From contig CM065173.1 of the NCBI GenBank assembly GCA_033026295.1, positions 8,597,517-8,661,516 on the forward strand: a stretch of DNA of 64,000 nucleotides, written 5' to 3'. The notes beneath the pieces are model-generated. The model ran no database searches and was not told the origin of the DNA. It worked only from the letters and a program-made list of their open reading frames with translations. The stretch is from Channa striata (Eukaryota > Chordata > Actinopteri > Anabantiformes > Channidae). The number at the start of each line of letters is the position of its first letter. Within the stretch, counting starts at the first letter, position 1. Below are positions 11,581 to 23,990 of this stretch, one piece after another. The translations under genes were made by a program, and so were the position numbers.

Positions 11581-13409
11581 CACATTCTACTGGTGACAGC
11601 GTGATGCTGTGTGACTCCAAATGCTTTGTGAACTATAGTCACACTTTGTGCTTTTTGGGTCTGTGTTTGGTCATCTTGCACCTCTTTCAGACAGATTGTT
11701 CACTTTTTACCTTTTTACTGAGTTCAATAAAAAAAAAAAACGACACGTTCAGATTCTGCAAAGCTTAGTTAAAATATGAAATTAAGCATCTTAATTTGTG
11801 TTATTTAAACAGTGAAAGAAGTGGTACTAACTTGCAGCCAACATTGCACAATAGACAAATTCAAGCTCCTTGTATGACATCTAAAAAATATTTTTAGAGT
11901 CTAAGTGGATTAATTCATTAAAGCAGTTATTTTTGTGTCTTCTTCTACTTGATACTGGAGGTTCTGCAGCGTAATGACCTGCTGCCTCGGAGCAGCACAG
12001 AGGGGAGAGAAAAAAAGGGGGGAAAGATTCGGTTTTAAACTGGCCTTGACAGGTCTGACTTTTCAAAGGGAAGAGAAAGCACTCGGCTGATGAAATGCTG
12101 CAAGAGAGAAGAGAACAAAGCGTGTGGTGCTTTCTGTTATTTAAACCATGTTTTACAAAAACAGAAAACTCAGCAGGAGCAAAAAACTTTGTTGGAAAGA
12201 ATCACATAGAAAGACAAAAACAGAGGCTAAAATGTCAGCAAATCCCACATTTCCCTCATTCGGACAGAATGCACCCGGCTACTGATACGAAGCTCTACAT
12301 TTACAGCTGAGAGATTTCCCCGAGTCCTGTAAGTGCTATCAAGGATACTGTAGCTTTGAAGCAGAATAGACGCACAGATAGCCCTAATGGCGTGAAATGC
12401 ACCACGGTGCAGTTACACCTCCCGGTGATGTACAGACCTGTCAGGAAAACCACCAAAATCAGGTCAGTTTTGCACTCAAGGCAAATGGACAACTGTGGCC
12501 CAGACAGATTTAATCAGTCTCTGATTTACAACCTCGAACCACTTAATGTCCCGCTGCCACATTCATATCATAAAGCCATTTGTTTTCCTATCACAGAGCT
12601 CCGATAAATCTGAGGAAAAAGGTAAACATTTTGAATTGGAGGGGTTTCTTATCTGCAAGAAGCCTTATGGCCATGAAATTGGGGGACACATAGTCAACAT
12701 AAATCTGATATTAGTGGACCAAACTCTGCCTGACAACTATACACAATATCACTGTGTGTTGTTATGGTAAAAATACATGTTTTTAAAATTAAATAGCTCA
12801 ATGGGCAAACAGCAACAAACATAGGAGACATATAAATTACAAAAGCTTTTTTTTCTTCTAAAAATTTTTTTTCATGCTTTGGTTGATATTTGAACACTGT
12901 GAAGAACAAAGAACAAAATATGAACACAAATTTGCTACAAATCTGACTCCAAAATCACCTCTAAAAGGTCAGTGGTTAAATTGCAAAGTTTGTTAAATTG
13001 AAACTAAATGGACCTTATGGTGAGATAATGTCCACAAACAGCTAAATATTTACTCTGTGCAGACAAATGAACAGCAGGTTTCAGCAGGAAGTCCAACCGG
13101 ATTTATCCTAAGCTAAGTTTAGCGTTGGAGTCAGAAAACATTTGACAGTGGTTTCTGTCTTATTATCTGCTGTTCAGAAAGTGAACGTGGTTCAGTGTCC
13201 CCTGTGGCTCAGACGTTTGGACGCAGTGGCTACAAGTTTATTCCTCTGTGCCTGAGCTGCAGATTGGAGTTTGTCTTATGTGAAGATTGGGATTACTTTG
13301 TTTTTGGTTTGTTTGGTTTGTTTTTTATATAAGTTCAGGCTCATGGAGCTGGATCAATGGTCCACATGTTGATTTGGCATATTTTTCCCAACACAATGCT
13401 CCACACTTT

Positions 13410-13535
13410 TACTTAGGGCCAGACTGGGTGCTCTGGGTTTGAGTGTTTTGTCCAGGGACACTTCAACATGTGGTCTGGCACGAACCTCCGACCCTGTAGT
13501 TGCTCCACCAACTGAGCCACTGATGCCCATATGCA
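13410..13535 (-). repeat. tRNA-derived SINE, minus strand
   Basis: On the minus strand the head reads GTGGCTCAGTTGGTGGAGCA (A box), then GGTCGGAGGTTCGTGCC (B box), then CATGTTGAAGTGTCCCTGG and ACAAAACACTCAAACCC. This is the fish SINE type with a tRNA-like head followed by a GAAGTGTCCTTGGGCAAGAC-like body, as I recall it. Confidence 0.75.
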
Positions 13536-13576
13536 AAGATTAGGACATATATATCAAAATAGACATCTTTGTTGTA

Positions 13577-13790
13577 GACTGGCCTTTCTGTGTTTCCTCC
13601 CACAGTCCAAAGACATGCATGCTGGGTTACTGGTGACTACAAAGCCTGTAGGTGTGAATGTGGGTGTGAATGGTTGTCTCCCTGTGTACATCTTTCTGTG
13701 TTGGACCTGAGATACAGAGGTGTACTCCACCTCTCACCCAATGACGGCTGGGATCGGCTACAGCCCAGGATCTGATCACACCCGGGCTCA
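13577..13790 (+). repeat. Copy of the same fish SINE body as at 19905
   Basis: The blocks CCCACAGTCCAAAGACATGC, GTAGGTGTGAATGTGGGTGT and GGCTGGGATCGGCTACAGCC follow in the order expected for the 3' body of this family. The tRNA-like head is missing, so the copy is 5' truncated. Confidence 0.7.
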
Positions 13791-14089
13791 GACCCAGCCA
13801 ACATAAACCCATCAGCACACACATTCACACAAACCTGGACTCATGTCAGTAAACAAGGAGCTGGATGTGAGCCAGCAGCTCCATTGTTTGTGATTTGATC
13901 AGCTGTGCTGCTGCCGTGAGCCAAACATATTCTGTGTCCTAATAAAATATCCATTTGTACAACAATCGAACGTGGCCTCCGCGTCCCATGTGGTCTTAAA
14001 AATCAAGGGTCTACACGGAGGGATTGAGGATCACTTGTCTTCCATTCTCAAGTAAGATGAAAGAGATGATGGTGATGCATCAGATTAGG

Positions 14090-14530
14090 CATTTACAGCA
14101 GCCATTAGCAGCTGTATGCAGACCAAAACACCATAAAACTACAAAAACACAGCGAGGAACCGAGAAGTGAATTACATCATTAGGACCTCTCAGAGATGGC
14201 CTCGATTCAAGCGTGTTGGTCAAACGTGAAAGAACAGTCAAATTCAAATTTGGCCTAATGCTGTGGCACTCTCAGCTATCATGAAAACAGTCATGGATCA
14301 CATGATGCTTATTCTGCTTCCAGGCTTAATATAGCCGTGGCTACTTCGGTGGTAAAAGACTCGTGGGAAATAAACTCAGCGGCTCCATAACCATTTCTGC
14401 TCCACTCATGGCAGTTTGTTGGAATTACTCCATTTTGAAATAAGGTCATCGCAGCCTGTTATTCTGAGGTCATGTGTGGTATGTGTGGATCCTGTCTTTG
14501 GATAAATATCCTGTAGCAAGATAAACTTCT
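14090..14530. promoter_or_regulatory. Candidate non-coding regulatory element
   Basis: A repeat-free stretch of balanced composition between two AT-rich, poorly structured areas. It carries TGATGCATCAGATTA, CCATTAGCAGCTG and AAGGTCATCGCAG, plausible homeodomain, E-box and nuclear-receptor half sites. It is unverified. Confidence 0.2.
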
Positions 14531-16230
14531 TTAGGGACGTTTGCCTGAATCACAGAAAATAACATTGCTTTAATTTGGCCATTTGGTGGCTGTTTAATCT
14601 GGTTTCATGACATCTTAAAGGCACTTTATGATTATTAAAACCTACAAACACTATACACCTATGTCCACACACATCCTTTCATTGATCTACCACCTTGGTC
14701 TGAACACCTTTGGCAATAACTGGATTTTTTTAGCGCTACATTTTACACATATCCACAAAAAATATCATTCCCACTCATCTTCTGACCTAAGCACCGTAAT
14801 GAGGTTGGGGAAACACTTTATAGCTTGGCAACAACAGGGTATATAGCAGTAATACTGAAGAAATAAAAAACTAATATGAAGGCAACATCGAGTATTTGCT
14901 TTACAATCACATTTAAGTCATATTCAGTTAATGCAAGTTTAAGAATAAGCAATTTTTGAGTAATAACTATTTAACAGGTTTATTATGTTGACAATAATAT
15001 ATACTTTAATTTAAATAATAAATTATGTATTTATTGTTATACTATAATTTATATATAATGTAAATAATGTCAAAGTATTACTAAAGCAATAACCAGGTAA
15101 TAGTTTTAAGCAATGTATCCAGGAAATAGGACGTCAAAAACACATGGGCAATAATGAGAAACTAAACATTAAGATTTGCAGGAATTAAGTGGAAAACACT
15201 CATTGTACTTTCTGTGTAATATTCAACCAATAGTTCAAAACTACCGCTTTCTACTTCATTTCATAACGGTGGTAAAGATGAGATGCCAGCTCCCCAGGAG
15301 TGAAGCCATCATAAGCAATGGATGCAGTGATTTCAATTCAAGTGGGCACTTTGCTGATCAGGTTGTTTCTTTAAGAACAGTTGACGGAGGCAAGTCTTTT
15401 TTTTATACCATCAAATGACTTACAAAGGACGAGGGCTTTATGACATATACTGCCACCATGCCTAATATCTTCACTTCTGCGGAGCTGTCATGTTGGATGG
15501 ATCTTTCACATTACAGATAGAAAGATGTAGTTTTGCATTTTACAGCTCTGTTTCATTGTTCTCTCACAGATGCAAGACTGTGCCCATATTTTTAATATTT
15601 TTATTTTTCAATCAGTGTCTGTGCTACAGTCATTGCATCTACTGTAAATCATACTGTATCATAACTGCAGTAAATGCCCTTTATTTAAGCTGTTTACAGG
15701 TTTCACACTGGATCTGGAAGACAAAAGCAGGTGTTGCGCTGCCATAAACATTAGCGTAATGTATTACTGTCACGTTACTGTTGGGCTGTAAAACACTTGA
15801 GCAGATTTAATGACAAATCTGACCCAACGGGGGCATTTTATGAAGGCCAGTTTGTGTGTTTGTTTATTACAAATGGAATCACTAATGAAACGCACTCAAA
15901 ATGATAATGATTTCACTGAATCACCTGTTGTTTATGTTGTAGTCAGTCAGGCTGCACAAACAACAGTTTTTCCTGTGTTTAGAAATATGATGAAGATAGA
16001 TTTTCTAGACTATATTTTTATTATAGACTATTTGTTTCTCATTTCCCTGCTGACTTGTATATTAATTAATTAGCACGTCTTCATCGTGCCTTTTTCAGTG
16101 TATTTTCTGTAGAAATCGATGCTTTCTTATTGGACTTTGAAAGGTTGATGATGCAGAAACACAATTGATCTGTTAATAAAACAGTCAAGTTCAATCAATA
16201 CTGAACAACAGAATGAACACCGGGCTAAAG

Positions 16231-16269
<39 letters not shown>
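16231..16269. repeat. (AC)n microsatellite
   Basis: An uninterrupted run of about 19 AC units. Confidence 0.95.
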
Positions 16270-16271
<2 letters not shown>

Positions 16272-17545
16272 ATATTTCTCAAATCTGGTGGCTGGAGCCA
16301 ATGCTTGAATAATAAATAAAAGGTCAGTGATAATAAGAAGTCCTGCCAATGTAGCTTTATTGAAGTAACTGCACATTTTCCATTTCTTCACCAGCAGAAT
16401 TCCCTGTCCTCCTCCTTTATCGACCCTCCATTTCCTTCCTGTACTGTATCTCTGTTTCTGTCCCTGTGGCCCCAGTCCAACCAGTAAGTGGCTCAGCAAA
16501 ATCCCTCAGGCTCTTGTCACAATTATAAAAACTGTTCTTATAGAAACATTGTGCATCTTCACATCAAGCATGTTTCTAGTGGAAGAAAATACTGACACCA
16601 ACACATAACTTAAGGGCATAAATAAAAAGTACTGTTGTCAGTGAACACGAGAAGCCACTTTCCTGTATCAACCAGGTGCCAAACAAACACAAAATGTGAC
16701 ATTTTCTTCTCTAAAACACTAACTATGCAGACATCGTGCACATATGAAAACAGCAATGAAATGACTTCATCATTTGTGCTGTATTTTATTCCCGGGGTTT
16801 GAGTCATTCCATAGATTCTCTTCATTCACTGTTGTCAGTCATAAACAAGAAAACCAGTATTATGTAAGTCTATATACTGTAATACTGTAATAATAATGTA
16901 TACTGTGTTTACCCTGTGTTGTTTAGGTGTCATTTGAATTATGTCAGTTATGCAATTTCATCATGTCAGTTGATGTATGCATGAATGTATTACTGATGGA
17001 TCCACCGAGCACAAGTCCAGGGCCCCAAGACCCAAGTCACTGCTCATATTTCTTGTTAAGACACAAATTTCCAGAAGGAGATGCACAACAAGCTGATGCT
17101 TTAAGCTCTTTGCTCACAAACTGGCTAAATATGGGCAAATGTTTTCCATTTAATCTCTTTTGTTATGTGGTACATTTTCCCGTTGCTGCATAATTATGTG
17201 ATTTTCTGGGTAATTAGTAAGCAAAAATAAAATACTTGAAAAATCACCTCCAAACAGCAGAATAATATGTGTGATTTGGTGTATGTATTTTAATAAACAT
17301 TGTTGTCAGTGCCTAAATGAAAAGGTCTGAACTGTAGCAGTGTTTGTCCAATTTCCTCTCAGTGCCACATTACTGCGCTTCATGGACAGCATGTTCCACT
17401 TCACCTCAAAAATAAAGACCCCAGGCGTAGGAGGACTCTTCAGCCCGCAGCAGAGAAAGTACATTCTGAGGGGCTTCAACCCTCTTAAGACACTGCATAG
17501 TGGGAGGTCTGCTTCCTTTCAATCTTTCCTCTCTCCACAGGAAAA

Positions 17546-17566
17546 GTGTGTGTGTGTGTGTGTGTG
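17546..17566. repeat. (GT)n microsatellite
   Basis: About ten GT units after GAAAA. Confidence 0.9.
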
Positions 17567-17949
17567 ACATATGGGTCAGAGGCAGGTGGTAGACTTACTT
17601 CACCTTGTCAGATCCCACCACAGATTGGAGGAGAGAACTCGAGCGTTATTTCATCAATATGATAGAAAGGAAAGGAACAAGCCAACAAGTGAAGTAGAGA
17701 ATGGATTAGCTTTGTCAAGTGTTTGCTCTTTTAGTCAAAGTACAAAACATAAATTATCTAATTTAAGTAAAACATGGTCTTATTGCATAGGCGAAGAATT
17801 TACTGCCAGTATAAAAATAAGGCAGTGGCTAGTGCAGACAAAATGACATGTTGGAGAAGTAGCATGTCCAAGTAAGAGCAGTCACAGGCAGGACACATCA
17901 TCATGTCCAAACACACCGCAAAAGCGAGTGAACGCTGTGAACTGGGCTT

Positions 17950-17977
<28 letters not shown>
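17950..17977. repeat. (GT)n microsatellite
   Basis: About fourteen uninterrupted GT units. Confidence 0.95.
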
Positions 17978-17981
<4 letters not shown>

Positions 17982-18529
17982 CGCAGACTATTGCAGTGTA
18001 CCAAATATAGAAGTCCCTTGGTCTCTGGAGGGGCCATCAAGAGCCTCCTCTCTCCCTCTGCTCTGCCCACTCCAGTTGATGAACCACGAGCAGAAGCAGG
18101 AGGCTTTGTTGCTTCACTGCCTGAGGAAACACGATGTGAATGTAAAATGACTGCGCTGTAAACAAGTGTTTATGCTGCTTTGATGTGAGACAGTTTGTGT
18201 GGCGCAGGTGTGTGTGTAGGTGTGTGTGTGTCAGGACAATGAGGAAAAATAAGATTGTGTTTTTACTGGATCGTTATCTACACTGAAAATAAAAAATGCA
18301 CATATTCATTTTTCTCTTTCACACCTGTCAGCAGGTAAGAGCTTCACATTATGTGCTGGTGAAATGTAAATGCATCGGCTGGGAACTGTCCTCACAAAAA
18401 TTGAGCTTTATATTTCACATTTTACAAACAGTCAGCATTTGTTCAGATGGAGGCTTTATGAGAAAATGGGCTCCAGGGCCCAGACGGGGAAGGACCCTAC
18501 ACAATGTAGATTGTGATCATTTTACAATA

Positions 18530-18690
18530 GTTTTTGGACGTTTTGTGCATTTTTTAGCTATTTTTGCATCTGGTTTTGGTCATTTTGTGGCTTGTTTTGG
18601 ATATTTTTAGATTGCTGTTTATTATTTTGTGAGTCATTTTGCATGTGTCTGTGGTTTTTGTGCATTTTATTAAGGTTGTTTTGTGTCTTT
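18530..18690. repeat. Degenerate T/G-rich minisatellite
   Basis: Loosely repeated units of about 18-24 nt built on TTTTGTGCATTTTT, TTTTGGTCATTTTGTGGC and TTTTGTGTCTTTTT recur through the stretch. The degenerate periodicity explains the uninterrupted + strand frame ending at 18610. Confidence 0.65.
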
Positions 18691-19564
18691 TTACTGGGCT
18701 TTGTCATTCAAGAATTATGAACAGCAGCTCCAGATGCTCCATCCCTCTGATTCAAGACAGAGTATCTCACTTAAAATAATCGATTTTCCCTTGTCTATGT
18801 GAAACTATGTAAATAAAGTGAAAATGGCATGACAAAAATGAAGCACACCAGCCCATATCATAGCACTATGTGCATAACTTTGGCACTTGTGACCATGGAG
18901 GAAGTTTGTGTCAGTTGTAAATTTATCCTGTTGGGTATAAGTTCCCAGCAGTGCGATGTGGGGCGGTTGGGTGTAAAGGCTGGGCCTTTGTGCAGAAAGC
19001 CTGAGGGCAGCGGACCATGGCTCTTTTAGTGTTTGATTTATAATTGAAAGCAGTGTTTACATCCGCTCTCCAGCCTAGTAGAACAGAGTGCAGTTCACAG
19101 CCTGGTGAAGGGGGGACCCAGCAATTGAACCCATTAAAATGGGGATTTTTTTAGGGAACTTGGACCAGGGGTAAAGGCTGGGGTGGTCATGGAGCTCGGT
19201 GTTTACATTTGCTTGTACATCAGTGTGCACACTAGTCCTGCACTGAAGGGACGGCAAGGAAATGTTAAATCACCTCTGACGGCTGAGAAATTGACCACGT
19301 CTTTGCCTCTAACATTTGTTTTGTGGGAAGCTGCGACACTACGTGAGCTGGGATAGTGGTGAAAGCTAACGAGAAATCATTACAGTTGGTCTACTTTGAG
19401 CAATTACACACACAAACCAGCCATTTGGGGACATGCTAACGGAACTGTAATGCTGCCAGCACGTCTAAAATGCAAATAGCAAGAAGTCATCATCATTAGT
19501 ACATTATAGTTAGGCAGCCAGATATGTAAACACAAACATGAAAACAACATGTCGACAGTACTAG

Positions 19565-19566
<2 letters not shown>

Positions 19567-19595
<29 letters not shown>
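19567..19595. repeat. (GT)n microsatellite
   Basis: A GT run with one GC interruption at its start. Confidence 0.9.
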
Positions 19596-19646
19596 ACTTT
19601 TGCATTAAATCCACCGCCAAGTGAAAAGCAGGAACTGACTGTGATG

Positions 19647-20113
19647 CAGTGCCTATAAAAAGTATTAATCTCACTGGAAGCCGTCACCTTTTTGTTTACA
19701 ACTTTAATTCATAGTAGATTTAACGTTGCTTTTTTAGCAAAAGCTGACAAAAACACACAAGGTGGAAACAGATGCCTACAAAGTAATGCAAATAAATAGA
19801 AGCTTAATTACCGTTGTAATGACTCACTTGCTTTTTAACATTTAGATTACTTTGTAGAGATCTGGTTTTACTTTCATATTGAACTGGAAATGATTCTACA
19901 TAAGCAGAACGGTGGTGGAGTGGTTTTTGTTGCAGCCTCACAGGTAGAAGGTCCCGGGTTTGAATCTACCTCCCGTCTTCCACAGTCCAAAGACACGCAT
20001 GTCAGGTTAATGGGTCGTTCTAAATTGGTGTGGAGGTGAGTGTGAATGGCTGGTGATTCAGTGTTTTAATTAAATAAAGATGAAAACTGTGAGAATACTT
20101 TTTATAGGTACTG
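19647..20113. mobile_element. Tc1-like transposon relic with a nested SINE
   Basis: The left end CAGTGCCTATAAAAAGTATT at 19647 is matched by the right end at 20091-20113, whose reverse complement begins CAGTACCTATAAAAAGTATT. This is the familiar fish Tc1-type end (cf. AGTGCC...AAAAGTATTCA). The interior has no transposase reading frame, and the 3' half is occupied by a tRNA-like SINE (19905-20060), so the element was internally deleted and then hit by a second insertion. Confidence 0.72.
19905..20060 (+). repeat. tRNA-derived SINE nested in a Tc1-like element
   Basis: The head carries a pol III A-box-like TGGTGGAGTGG and a B-box-like GGTTTGAATCT at tRNA spacing. The body has the CCACAGTCCAAAGACACGCA and GAGTGTGAATGGCTGG blocks, also seen in the repeat at 13577-13790. 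This combination is a widespread fish repeat as I recall. It is diverged and surely inactive. Confidence 0.7.
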
Positions 20114-21984
20114 CAAGTTTTAATCCTTCATTCACAAATACAGTATAATATAACTTCTGTTGGCACTTGTGCAAATCAAATTCAGAACATTGTAATGAAA
20201 GTTGAGTAAACTAACTTTGTCATTGATTTATACCATGCTACTTTACTATGGTGAATCAGTTTATCATTTAAAAACTGTTTTTTTGATTTGGAAATATACA
20301 TTTATTTTACATACACACAAAAACAAGAATCCAGCTATGATCTAGCTGCTTCTAAAGGGTGAAGAAAATCCTCACAGATGATTCCACACACCCTGAATGT
20401 TGCTATTTTCTAAGCAAAATACTCCAAATTTCTAATTAGCCACAATCATATTCAGCACTTTTATTCTCATGCAGGCAATCGCTTCCTCGGAGTGGGCGTA
20501 AACCTTTTTTCCAAATGGTACACGTCTTTATTTGGAATTAAAGCTGGTACATTTTGCTAATGACTGTGAGACTAATCAGATGGTTTTCATGCTTCCACGG
20601 TTCTGCATAACAGAAGTACCAGCTGGGGAGAAGACAGTCAGCCACATTCCTGTTGTCTGCTTTCTTATGCTATTAATTCTTATTGAACTGGAATTCGTGT
20701 GATAGTGAGGTCAGACAGCAGTCAGTGTCAGCTAGTTGCAAACAAAGCAAACACACAGTTTGCTGAAAATCAGGTTTTTTTCCCCCTTTGGTCAAGCAAT
20801 CAGCACTTCCTCTCCTCTGCAAATAGTGATCCATGTATTAGATTATAAAATATTTATGCAGCTCATCAAATTCTGCCAGCTCCACTGCCTGTTTTGCTCT
20901 GTTGAGACTGAAACTGAATGGATTTTCCACGTTCCTGTCGTTTTCCATGTATTACCTAACCTCCATGTCTAATTTATAAATGCACAGCCCTTGCCCTGAC
21001 TCTGTCTTTCTGTTTCTTTCTACAGTAACTGCAGAGATCTCTCTGTGTTGGTCTGAACTTTCATGCTGCTGTTGTGTAACAGGTGTGGCATGTTGTCTCA
21101 AAGCATTATTGCACATGATTTATTAAAGTTCTGAACTAAATTGTCCCTAAAACATGACATTGCTTTCTAGCTGCTTTGAAAGCTTCAACAGTGCAATTAG
21201 AAGCAAAGTCTGACGTTTTAACATGAATTTAAGTCGCCTCCTGTAACACTGAATCTTACAAGAGGTAAAATAATTTCACCACTAACACTTCATTTCTTCC
21301 CAAGCCCTGATAATGATTGGGGGATTGACTGGGGCATGAAAGTAACATGCATGAGAGGCAGTGTGCGTCAAAACAAGATTGTTGGAGGTCATATGAATAA
21401 ATCAGGACAAGTATTTACATCAAAAGATTCAAAGGCTAAGAAAAGAAGATCCAAGTATTAACTGTGTCATCACTGTGTCCAGAAATAACATGTGAGGGTT
21501 GCCATGTCTGATGCAGGTCAGTGCCTGAGTTTTATTCATAACAAGCACATGGTGCCATCCAGTGGCCACTGTCTGCTCTATGGACACTCAGGTTTCTTTT
21601 GTTGTCAGAAGCAGTGATGAAAGAAGTACTGAGACGCTTTACTCAAGTAAAAGTAACAATTCAGCAATAAAATAATGCTTTAAAATACAAAAAGCAATGT
21701 ATATTTTGCAGAAAACATTGCATATTTTTAGAATAAGTGTAAAAACTGATAAATTAATAGTGTATGCATCATTAATCGCTAAGGTGAGTCTAGTTAAAAA
21801 AAAATTCTATACGGCCATGTAGCTTTAATTTTTACTTGTATTTTACTAAAACATTTTATTTTAATAATTGAATCTGTAAAGTACTTGGTAATAAAAAGTA
21901 TCAAATGCTGCAGTAGGTTAAAAAGAACAAAAAAATTATTCTAAAGTGTGGAGTACAGGAAGAAAATGGAATAACTCAAATAAA
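20114..21984. other. Gene-free stretch between two transposon remnants
   Basis: I see only AT-rich unique sequence here, with no repeat of note and no coding signal. The open frame at 20736-20972 has no recognisable domain. Confidence 0.5.
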
Positions 21985-22070
21985 ATACGCTCACTGGCCA
22001 CTTTATTAGGTACACCTTTACAATCTAATGTCATGAATTCTACTGTTACAGTGTTATAATTTTTAGCTTT
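21985..22070. mobile_element. One-ended copy of the TTTATTAGGTACACCT element
   Basis: The sequence GGCCACTTTATTAGGTACAC, preceded by TACGCTCACT, repeats the left terminal inverted repeat of the element at 8043-8360, and similarity continues into the internal GAATTCTACTG segment. No right end follows, so this is a truncated copy. It lies next to the Tc1 fragment starting near 22243. Confidence 0.7.
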
Positions 22071-22242
22071 GTGCTTTGTTGTTGTTTGTAATTTGGGGGA
22101 CAAGGCAGCCAGAACACAAAGTTTTCACACCCAGTCACTTTTTGGCTTGTTACTATGCTGGAAATTTAATTTTAAACTGATTTTTAAAAGCTTTATTTTT
22201 ATAAAACCTTAAATTTTTGTGAATTCCAAAAATAATTTACAA

Positions 22243-22850
22243 ACGTATTCACACCTCTAACCTTTGACCTGAACTGGTGCAGAAGCTTCTTTGGCAGCTG
22301 TTACAGGCCTGGATTTGGGCAGTTTATCGCATCCTTCCGGGGAGATTCTCTCAAGCTTCACCAGTCTGGATGTCAAATCTTTGGGTCTCTCCACAGATTT
22401 CTGTGGAGTTTGAGCCTGGGCCTCGGTTGGACCACTGAAGGACAGTGACAGACTTGTCCAGAAGCCACTACAACCTTGTCTTGTGGTCAACTCCACTTTC
22501 ATGTCTCATAGACTGTGGAGCAGGTTTTTCTCAAATTCGTCCCTGTATTTATCTGTGTTCATATTTCTTCAGTTCTGAGCAATCTGTGCTACTGAGAAGC
22601 CTGTGATTAGCGCGATGCTGCCCCCTTGGGGTTGGTATTAGCAGGTGACCACAAGATACTGTTCATCATGCACTGACACAATGATTTTGTCCTGACATGG
22701 AGATTGAATTGTTGAACCTTACAATATACACAGCTGTGTATCTTTCTAAACTGTCTGGTCTATTCAATTTGCCACCGTTGACGTTCTAGACATATCAGAA
22801 GGAAAGTCAAAGCAAACAGGATTCACCTGAGTGCTTCGGTAAACGGTGGG
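22243..22850 (-). mobile_element. Collapsed Tc1-like transposon with antisense transposase remnants
   Basis: From CGTATTCACACC at 22246 the sequence follows a familiar salmonid/teleost Tc1 copy read on its antisense strand. Recognisable blocks include GGTGCAGAAGCTTCTTTGGC, GAGATTCTCTCAAGCTTCAC, GACTTGTCCAGAAGCCACTA, TGTGGAGCAGGTTTTTCTCA and CTGTATTTATCTGTGTTCAT. Near 22805 AAACAGGATTCACCTGAG marks the other side, so roughly a kilobase of transposase interior is deleted. The minus-strand open frame at 22257-22502 is a by-product of this remnant, not a gene. Confidence 0.75.
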
Positions 22851-23585
22851 ATATATTTGTGAAAAAGAGAAATCAGTTTTAGATGACATGTGTTTTGAAG
22901 AATCTGTCACTACTTCATATTTTAATATATGTAAATATGTTTATTTATAATATTAAATTCTAGCATTCCCAGCAGATGTTTACAATTATCGAGAACTGTC
23001 ATTTTTGGTAAGAATACTGTTTTGTGTAATTCATATTAATTGTTTAAATTACAACTCTGAATCAGACTTTGTAAGAGACAAAAGTAAAAATTATGTTATT
23101 TCTCTGAATTCTTTAAAGAATAAAAAGGTTTGCTGCGGCAAATCATTTGGGTTCAATTCTAACCTTTATCTTTGCTTGACATGTAATTGTAAAACTAATA
23201 AAGTCAAATGAAAAAAATGAGTTTATATATATTTGCAACCACCTAATTCCTTTTGATGAGAATTGTAGAGCTTTCAGATGAGCAGAGAACCCCCGATTAC
23301 TCCAGGGCCAGCACACCTGGAAGGTACAGTACTGCTAGTGGTGATGGTGGTGCGTTTGAACTGGTCCCTTTTTCAGGGTCCAAAATTTAACCCATTGTTA
23401 GATTGGCCTTAGCTGCACAACATCTGGAACTGGATCAGAACAATTACTTTAATCATTCTCATTTAGACTTTGTTTTGCTGTTTTAGTGTGACTTTGTTTC
23501 ATTAATTCTTATTGGCTGTCCTTAAGAGTGTGTGAAGCCAGCCACCATCATGATTTTGACTCCCAGCTCCACTGTGACCAGTCTG

Positions 23586-23600
23586 CCAGCAGGGGGCAGG
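23586..23600 (+). promoter_or_regulatory. CTCF-consensus site
   Basis: CCAGCAGGGGGCAGG matches every position of the core CTCF consensus CCASYAGRKGGCRS. It lies about 4 kb upstream of the limch1 CpG island in otherwise gene-free DNA, where an insulator or loop anchor is plausible. Confidence 0.5.
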
Positions 23601-23867
23601 AGAGCCAGCAGACAGACAGACAGACTGTGGCCACACTGCCCCCAGGTCCAGCAGCCGGGAGAGACACCGCCTCATCTGAGTTCACATAAGGAGCAACAGA
23701 ACAACTCAGGGCCCAAACACTCTTCGATATGTTGTGAGGAGGAACCAGGAGTGGAACCACTGAACTTGTGGTTTGTGAACAACTGTTCAACCAACACAGC
23801 TGCAGTTTATGATGCATAAAATTATTTTTTTGTTTTTGATACATTAAAACACTGACTAAGTTGTATT

Positions 23868-23990
23868 TGGGGCTGCCCAGTAGTGTAATGGTTAAAGTGC
23901 ACATTTCACCTTCTGGCTTGTTTCTCCTCATCTTCACACATATCCACCATGCTGTCACATGCTCTTTACTCTACCGATTACCTCCCGTCT
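23868..23990 (+). repeat. Possible tRNA-like SINE remnant
   Basis: GGGCTGCCCAGTAGTGTAAT followed by GGTTAAAGTGCACATTTCAC resembles the GGCACGGTGGTGTAGTGGTTAG head of fish SINEs, but no clear B box follows. The assignment is tentative. Confidence 0.3.

Larger units (their letters stand above)
8361..19640. other. Non-coding region upstream of limch1, middle part
   Basis: No supported gene is present. The longest open frame here (8999-9481) has no ATG near its 5' end, starts at a GTG and resembles no family. The block holds SINE-type repeats near 10.9, 13.4 and 13.6 kb, four dinucleotide microsatellites, an AT-rich stretch at about 14980-15070 and a degenerate T/G-rich minisatellite at 18530-18690. 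Unique stretches at 8640-9000, 11180-11580 and 14090-14530 have the composition of enhancers. Confidence 0.6.

Noticed and set aside
16191..16499. Minus-strand frame containing a (CV)n stretch
   Set aside because: The repeat of Cys-Val is a translated CA microsatellite. The same applies to the frames at 17340-17567, 37757-38105 and 61280-61477.
22257..22502. 81-codon minus-strand frame that looks protein-like
   Set aside because: It coincides with a collapsed Tc1 transposon, and its apparent quality comes from the old transposon sequence.
23548..23958. 136-codon minus-strand frame
   Set aside because: No recognisable domain. It spans the CTCF-like site and a SINE-like remnant and is Ser/Cys-rich by composition.
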